A stretch of 36,727 nt of DNA, taken from Ophiothrix spiculata. Its lineage: Eukaryota; Echinodermata; Ophiuroidea; Amphilepidida; Ophiotrichidae. The notes under the pieces were generated by a model, which did not search any database, was not told the origin of the DNA, and saw only the letters and a list, made by a program, of their open reading frames with translations. The DNA is taken from assembly GCA_000969725.1 (NCBI GenBank), contig JXSR01S017558.1; one strand, 5' to 3'. Position 1 is the first letter of the stretch, and each line of letters begins with the position of its first letter. Positions 24,601 to 33,600 of the stretch are shown one piece after another. Both the position numbers and the translations under genes were made by a program.

Positions 24601-27600
24601 TTCAGTATAATCCATCACCTTTCACCTTTGATGTTGAATTCTATTCAACATATTTTTTTAAAATCTTACTCCAATTTATGGAGTCATGCAGTGAGAAACC
24701 AAAAGAGACCTGTACAATGTGTAAAAATTCTACTGCTCAAAAATCATACTTTGTAAACCATTGCAAGAATAATCGTAACTGCAAACATTTTTGATCACAC
24801 AAAATATATGAATGTCAACCCCAACTCCTGGGGGCAATAAACACAATCGCTAGCTTTTCTTGTCAATAGCTGATTCATATCCATCACGCAACTGCCCACA
24901 TTATTGGTGCATGTTTGATTGACCCTCTATCTGGGTGCACCCCCCACCCCCGACACAATACCCACTATCACAGCCTTTCTTGTCAATAGCCAATTCGTAT
25001 TCATCACTGCAAGAGCAATCATAACTGCCCACGTTATTGGTGCAGGTTTGATCGCACCCTCTATCTGGGTGCACCCCCCCCCCAACACAATACCCACTAT
25101 CACAGCCTTTCTTGTCAATAGCCAATTCGTATCTATCACTGCAAGAGCAAACATAACTGCAGAGATTATTGGTGCAGGTTTGAACACACTTATCTGGGTT
25201 CACCCTTCCCCCCCCCCCCCCCCCACTTGACACAATACCCACCATGACAGCCTTTCTTGTCAATAGCAAATTCGTATCCATCACTGCAAGACCAGTCGTA
25301 ACTGCCAAAGTTTGATCGCACCCCCTAACTGGGTGCACCCCCCCCCCCAACACAATACCCACCATCACAGTCTTTCTTGTCAGCAGCCAATTCGTATCCA
25401 TCACTGCAAGAGCAAATAAAACTGCCGAGATTATTGGTGCAGGTTTGATTGCATCCATTATCGTCAAAATCAGCACATTCATCAAAGTCTGAAATAAAAA
25501 TTGGAAAAAGAAATTAGGGACAGATTGCATAAGATGAGAGGTATAGGGTTATGGTCACTGTGTACCTTGTAACTATAATACAGAGATATTTGATTAATAC
25601 CAACTGCCAAAGGAAGAAAGGGATATTGCCTATTATTATGCTACCATCAGGAATGTATAATCAATATGCTTCAATCAGGAAAGTATAATCATTATGCTTC
25701 AATCAGGAAAGTATTATCATTATGCTTCAATCAGGAAAGTATAATCATTATGCTTCAATCAGGAAAGTATTAGCATACAATCAGGAAAGTATTATCATTA
25801 TGCTTCAATCAGGAAAGTATAATCATTATGCTTCAATCAGGAAAGTATTATCATTATGCTTCAATCGGGAAAGTATTATCATTATGCTTCAATCAGGAAA
25901 GTATTATCATTATGCTTCAATCAAGAAAGTGTTACCATTATGCTACCATCAGGAATATATAATAATTATGCTTCAATCAGGAAAGTATTATCATTATGCT
26001 CCCATACGGAAAGTATAATTATTATGAAACTATAAGGAAAGTGCACCCTATACAGGAAAGTATAAATATTTGTTATCATCAAGAAAGTTTTATTATAATG
26101 CTACCATCAGAAATATTGTTATCAAGCAACCATCAAATAATTACTTATACTGCATTAATAAGTGAGCTGATTGGGTTTAAAAATGATAACATGTTTTCAA
26201 AAAATTTCAACAACCTTGAGGAAAGCTGCAAATAGTTCTTTTGTAAAGAAATATTTAGAGGTTCTTAAAAACTTTGTTGTGGATTCTGAAAACTATTGAC
26301 GACCAGGCCCATACACTCGCCATAGGATAAAAAAACCCATCACCCAACAGACCAGAGGGTCAACTCCCACATGTAGCGTTGACTTCAGGAGGGGGCTGAT
26401 CAATACATTGTACACCAGGGTAGCATGGGTTATCTACACATTGGACCCATATACTCACCATAGCATGAGAACCCATCACCCAGCAGACCAGAGGGGTAAC
26501 TCCCACATGTAGCATTGACAGAAGGGGGCCTGATCAATACATTGTACACCAGGGTAGCATGGGATATCTACACATGGGACCCATATACTCACCATAGCAT
26601 GAGAACCCATCACCCAGCAGACCAGAGGGGCAACTCCCACAGGTAGCGTTGACTTCAGGAGGGGGCTGATCAATACATTGTACACCAGAGTAGCATGGGT
26701 TATCTACACATGGGACCCATATACTCACCAAAGCATGAGAACCCATCCCCCAACAGACCAGAGGGGCAACTCCCACATGTAGTGTTGACTTCAGGAGGGG
26801 GCTTGTCAATACATTGTACACCAGGGTAGCATGGGTTATCTACACATGGGACCCATATACTCACCATAGCATGAAAACCCATCCCCCAACAGACCAGAGG
26901 GGCAACTCCCACACGTAGCGTTGACTTCAGGAGGGGGCTTGTCAATACATTGTACACCAGGGTAGCATGGGCTTTCAGCACAGCTATCCAGGTCTTCAGA
27001 GCAGTCGTCACCGGTCCATCCTTCTGTGCAGATACATGACACAACCTGTTATGGACGGGAATGAAATCAAAGCATAAAACAAATAGGCTGTTTTCAAGCG
27101 CACTCCTTAAACCTTGTCTTTCCTGTCGTTTTTTGGAAATTTGCAGCAAATACAACCAGTCAATAAATTGATTACGTACGGTATGATCTTGTTTTTGCCT
27201 TGCAACTACACTACAAGGTCTTGAGTCTAAATGCCAAGGATAAGCCCGGGAAATGAGCTTGCCCCATCATCAGATCGAGTGGCTCTGGCCCCTTATGGGC
27301 ACAGTTAACCCTGGTAGCTTCTTTGAAAACAGAATTCCACTATTTTGCATTATTTGATACTACAACATTTTATCTTTAATAACAGGGGCGGGAGAGGGTT
27401 GCAATATTGGCGCTGATTAACCTGTGGCCTACAAATTGCATTGTGTTTGTTTAATGTGTTTAATAATGTAAAACAATTCTAGCAATTTTAAAAAATAAAA
27501 ACATTATTATTTATGGTTTACAATTAACAAAGCTTGAGTCTACATGAGAGGGGTGAACTAGCTAGGGGAATGAGTTTGGCCCACTGACAGATAGAGTTAC

Positions 27601-30600
27601 TCTGACCCCTTAACTTACTGTAAACTCTTCCTCTGCTGCATTATCAGGGGACCAATCACATTGTCCACCATTCTTACAATTACAAAGCTTGAGTCTAAAT
27701 GACAGGGATGAGTTTGCCCTGCCATCAGGTGAGATGCTCTGATCTGACCCCTTAACTTACTGTAAACTCTTTCTGCTGCATTGTCCAGGGGACCAATCAC
27801 ATTGTCCACCATTCTTACAATTACAAAGTTTGAGTCTAAATGACAGGGATGAGTTTGCCCTGGCATCAGATGAGAGGCTCTGATCTGACCCCTTAACTTA
27901 CTGTAAACTCTTCTTCTGGTGCATTGTCAGGGGACCAATCACAATCTCCGTCATTCTTACAATCGCAAAGTTTGAGTCTAAATGACAGGGATGAATTTGC
28001 CTTGCCGTCAGATGCAATCACTTCCAGTTGAGTCTCTGCTGTGGATGTTGGCGTCAGAGTGAGTACACCAGCTGAAAATATGAATGGAAACGGTTATTTG
28101 ATTTATTTATTTTGAAACCTGGTCAATATAGGCAAGGCATTTTGACCCACTAAACCTGGCTACTACAGTCGTGGTATTTTGACCCTCTTACCTTGAGTAA
28201 TGTAGGAACCAAGACCACTATTATCCAATATAAATTTAATATCATCATCGTTGGGATCCACAGCCTTAATCTGATACGTATCCACTAAACTGGAGTCAAG
28301 ATATTTTGACCCACTAAACCTGGTTATACTACAGTCGTGGTATTTTGATCCTCTTACCTTGAGTAATGGAGGCACCAAGTCCACTATTAGCCAATACAAA
28401 TTTAATATCATCGTCATTGGGATCCACAACCGTAATCTGATACGTATATACTAAACTGTAGTTTGGCATTTTGACCTACTAAACCTGGTTACTAGTCGAG
28501 GTATTTTGACCCCTTACCTTGAGTAATGGAGGCACCAAGTCCACTATTAGCCATCCTAAGTCACTGAGTGAGATTTTACTTCCTAATAAGGAATTTTGGC
28601 CATCCATTATGAGACGATAGATGACAGTGCGTTCAGCGTGAAACGCAGTGGAGCTGCGCGTTCAAAATCACGGCGCGATGCAGGTATACGCACACATCCG
28701 GCGCGAACAGCTTTACTGAGTTTGGAATATTTCATGTTTGATTAGGGGTGTACGTTTTTGGTTTATAAATGACTCAAATTTGTGACTAAGAATGAGAATA
28801 AAAGATAGCGATTTATTGTTTTGCCTGTCATCTATCGTCTCTTAATGGATGGGCGTACATTATTTTTTTGTAATGAACGCCCATCCATTATGAGATGATA
28901 GATGACAGGCAAAACAATAAATCTTATCTTGTATTCTCTAAATATAAATTTAATATCATCGTTATTGGGATCCACAGCCGTAATCTGATACGTATCCACT
29001 AAACTGGAGTCAAGGTATTTTGAACCACTAAACCTGGTTACTAAAGTCAAGGCATTTTGACCCTCTTACCTTGAGTAATGGAGGCACCAAGTCCACTATT
29101 AGCCAATATAAATGTAATATCATCGTCATTGGGATCAACAGCCGTAATCTGAAACGTTATCCACTAAACTGGAGTTTGGCATTTTGACCCACTAAACTTG
29201 GTTACTAGTCGAGGTATTTTGACCCTCTTATCCACTTAACCAGGTTACTCCAGTCCAGATATTTTGACCCACTAAACCTGGTTACTAAAGTCAAGGTATT
29301 TGACCCCCTTACCTTGAGTAATGGAGGCACCAAGTCCACTATTAGCCAATATAAATGTAATATCATCGTCGTTGGGATCCACAGCCGTAATCTGGTATGT
29401 ATAAGTTTCACCAACTTTAAGCTGCAAAACTTGGTCTGAGTCTTGAAGAGAGTCTCCTGAACTTGTTTCTTCAATAGAGGTGATGTTTGGTGGGAAATTA
29501 TCTGTAAATAAATCATTATAAATGGGTCAAATAAAACACATAAAATAAATAAATTCAACATGATAGATCAGCAATTGGTAGTTTTTAACGGGTTCGCCGT
29601 CAGACAAGTTTTGAAGAGCCACCAAAATCTCAAAGAGGTGATCTGCTTTTAACACTGTTGGCAAGGGGCAGCCTTCAGTGAATGGCTCAGAATGCGAGTC
29701 ATCAGTGGGAAGTGACGGCCCACATGTCTTTATAATAATATTTGTCCTGAAGAAGTCAGAGCTACTCCTGACGAAAGCTTGACAGTTCAAAACTTGTCCG
29801 ACGGCGAACCTGTTAAAATCTACCAATTGTTATAAATTCCCGCCGTAAAAGCCTTTCTAAAAAATAAAAAAAATAAAATGATAGATCAATTTTTGAGGTT
29901 ATGAGTTCTACTATCATGCAATAACAAACAATGTTAAAGACTCACCCAAGTTAGCAACCAAACTCTGAAAAGCACTGTCTGTCGCTGCGGTACTTGCTGC
30001 AATAGCTGTGCTTTTAGTTGCCAGCGCATCAAACAGGCATTCTGTATTGGTCCTTCCACACACCTGATATGCCTCATCAATTAAATCTTGATCTGAATTT
30101 TCCAAGAGTTCATCCAGGAACGGTGGGACGTAGCTTTTGTTATTAAAAGTCTCCCAGTCGCCACCGCCTGCTACAGCAGAGTAGCTGAAAAGAGACGTCA
30201 GGTTGGTCACCCTCCCTGAAAAGGAAACAAGATGGTATTTCATAAATCTTGATCTGAATTTTCTAAAGAGTTCATCACGGAATGGTGGGACATAGCTTTT
30301 GTTATTCAAAGTCTACCAGTTGCCACCACCTGCTTCATCAGATAGCTGAAGAGAAATGTCAAGCTGGTTAACTCTCCCTAGAATGAAACAAGATGGATTA
30401 AGAATACTTTACATTTTCAATTGAGATGGTGAAATGTCAAGTCCACTTTAAATTTTTGCCTATTTACACATAACAGACAGGAACAAGTTTTGGCATGCAT
30501 GAGTGGATTCTTTCAATTATACATTAGCATTTTATTAATGATTTAACTTACATATGTGACCTGCTCTGTCGAAACCCGGACAAAGTCGCACAAATCCCTT

Positions 30601-33600
30601 TTTCAAATTTTACCAAATTTAAAATGGCAAAATTATAAGCTTTCCAATGATATATCACACTCCAGGATAGCTCATTGTATTTTTTAAATTTTTTATATCA
30701 AAAAGTGATATGTAGGTTGAAAAATCCTTTGTTTTCTATTGATTTGTAACAAGTTTATTGGGCTATATCTCTTTAAGTGTTCTGGCGACTTTGTCCGGGT
30801 TATGTGGGAGCAAGTCACATATGAACATCGTCACGATGGCATCAACAGTTTACGTCAAAAGGTTCAATTTTGCAGCTTTTTGTATATATATTGTTGATGC
30901 TTAGGCCAAAACAAAAATATTGTTTGTTTGTCCATAACGGCCTCAGAAATGGTCAGGTCGGTAGGTCGGCTTTTTTTTTTATTTTTTTATATAATAAATG
31001 TACATGAATGTCACCTTAAAGAATTGAAGAAATGAACAAGAACTAAACTTAACTTACGAGAACAATATACTGCTGATTCTTAAGAGGTCTTCTACATTGG
31101 AAAATACAGTTCATATCAATTCATATCATATTTTTATGATTTGAAGACTTTCTCAATGAATTCTTATATCTTTTTGCACGAAAAATCCTCAAATAAGAGT
31201 TGGAAAATGAAAAAAAAAAACTTTATACAGCACCGTCGTCGGGCCAAATTTTGATGGTCGGTCGGGCGAGGACAAACAAACAATTTGGTTTTTTTTGGCC
31301 TTAGCCAACTGAAATCATATTAACTTGTGGCTTGCTGATATAACAACAAGAAACAACAAGTTTCTGCAAAAAGTGACAAAGCTACAAAACTTGTATAGAC
31401 TCACCAGTAAGCAGCGCCCCAAAAGGAACACACAAGAGAGTATGAAACCAGCATTAAAATCTATTGACTGGTGTTATTACCAAATTGTATTTATCCTAAG
31501 AAGATAATAATGTCAAATAAGCTCATACACCTTACAACTTTTGCATATAAGTTTCTTGGGTTTAACTGATAGCTAGACATTATGCAAAGGTTGCATTTTA
31601 TAGCCCATGAAATAAACTTTCAAATACCGTTTGTTTCATTTCAATCGATAGTGTACAACAAAAGTTATGATTTGTCAAATATTTGGATGTAAAATTTTCT
31701 GGTCCAATTTCACGATTTTGTAAGTTCCTTTTGAATGAAGTATTGTCATAAATCTGCTCACTTAACCGTAACAATGTTTACTAATTTTATTATCTGCATG
31801 CTCTGTTTTATATGGGTCAAATTAAAGCTCCTTTTGAGCTACCAAATATTTTGTGTAACAAGTTTTTGTTATTTTATAATCTAGTAATATAATTCCAATG
31901 CATCTTCTAATCAATAACGGATAATTGGTGTTGTTTCTTACCAAACATTTTCACCAAATACTCCTCAATGTGGTAGTATTGATTTTTCATCACCAAGCCT
32001 CCGTTATTAAAAGAAAATACATTGGAACTATATATCAGATTATAAGATAACAAAGACTTGTTGCACCAAATATTTGGTAGCTCAAAAGAACTATGTTTTC
32101 ACCCTATGTGGTGAAAAAATGAACAAATTTTGATGTAAAAGTAAGGCAGATATGATAAATTTTCAAAGGTGACCTATTTTTATTCCATTCAGAAACACCT
32201 AGTCCATCCAGATGGACCTCGCAAGCGCTCGCTTGTGAGGTCAATCTAGATGGACTAGAAACACCCCTACTTTATGGCCAATAATCATGAAATTGGACAA
32301 GACAAAAATCCACCCAAATATTTGATACAACATAACTTTTGTTTGCACTACCGACTGAAATGAAACAAACGGTATCTAAAAGTTCAATTCATAGGCTATA
32401 AAATGCAACCTTTACATACTTTCTGACTATCCGTTAAACCCAAGAAAATTACCCGCAAAGATTGTAAGGTTTTTTTCTGGGACACCCTGTATACGCAAAT
32501 TCAACTTACAAGTTTCTCCAAACTCAAATATTTCTCTCTCTGTGAGATTCTCGCCATCAGCTGGTTCCAGCATGCTGCCATTTGGGAACACAAAATCATC
32601 TGTGTTATCGCCATTATACACACCTGTTGAATCAAAATCAAAATAGCGATTAATTTTCGCTTTTAAGAAAACTTAAAATACATAAACATGACCGCAATGT
32701 TTTGAACATTTTCTGTGGTCTAATTAAGTAAAACAATAGTCCTTTATGAATAGTCTTTAGTTTGATAACACCAATTGTCCATTGGCAATCTGATTCACTA
32801 ATCTTATTAATTCAAAAAAATATTTCAGACACAAACATGACAATCTGAATGCAATCAATCATAAGAGAACACAAGTTGTGACATCCTGTATGAATAGGGG
32901 CGTGCAGTGAGAAATTTGAAATAACACCCATTAAAAAAAAAAAATTCTCAAGTAAAATGGAATTGTCCATTTATCGCATAACCGAATCTGCTTTAACAAT
33001 ACTATGCTGATTACGCTGATATATGTCAATACATTTGTTAACATTCAAACAAATTCAAAGACAAAAATGTTTTGGACCTGGTATACTTTAGGTCTTATCA
33101 AACATTTTAAGGTAGGGTTTAAGGATAAGTTAGGGTTACAATTAGGGGGTAAAGTTAGGATTATGGTTAGTTTTAGGGTTAGGGTTTAGGGTTATATTTT
33201 TAATTGGACCAAAGTATAACTTTTCTGAAATTTTCTGTAATATCCTGTAATTCAAAATCAATATTTGTCATTCCCCTTATTTGTGACACAATTATGTCAA
33301 CTTACCCATCAGGCCCCTGGTGATATTCAGCTCTCGGATTTCAGGCGGTACTTCAACGACGATATCTAACACAGCCAGTTGTACAGCAGCAGACACGGTG
33401 AAGTCAATATCGGTCTGATTATCGCCTGGCATCTTGGTTGACCAACGTGCTGCAATACGGCCATTGCTAGTATTGGTAGGTTGGGTGTAATCAATGCTGA
33501 GGCTGGAATCAGTTTCGGCTATATAGGAAGCTGAAATATAATTTTAAAAAATGTAAAAAGAAGTAAATTTAGGTAAAGAAAAGAGCCTATAGAACACAAT

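Noticed and set aside
24901-25530. 209-codon minus-strand frame as a single multi-EGF exon
   Set aside because: It passes through the donor of e8, poly-G tracts and frame-shifted copies; the cysteine pattern is lost in the middle. It is a chance read-through of a tandem array.
25638-26110. CRISPR-like array of 28-bp repeats
   Set aside because: There are no spacers; the units are directly abutting, and the context is an animal intron.
25722-26235. Plus-strand repetitive protein (LQSGKYNHYASIRKV type)
   Set aside because: The minisatellite unit is not a multiple of three, so all frames are read in turn; there is no start context or domain.
31325-31507. 60-codon plus frame, basic
   Set aside because: It lies between two TIR elements, has no domain similarity seen and no supporting splice structure.
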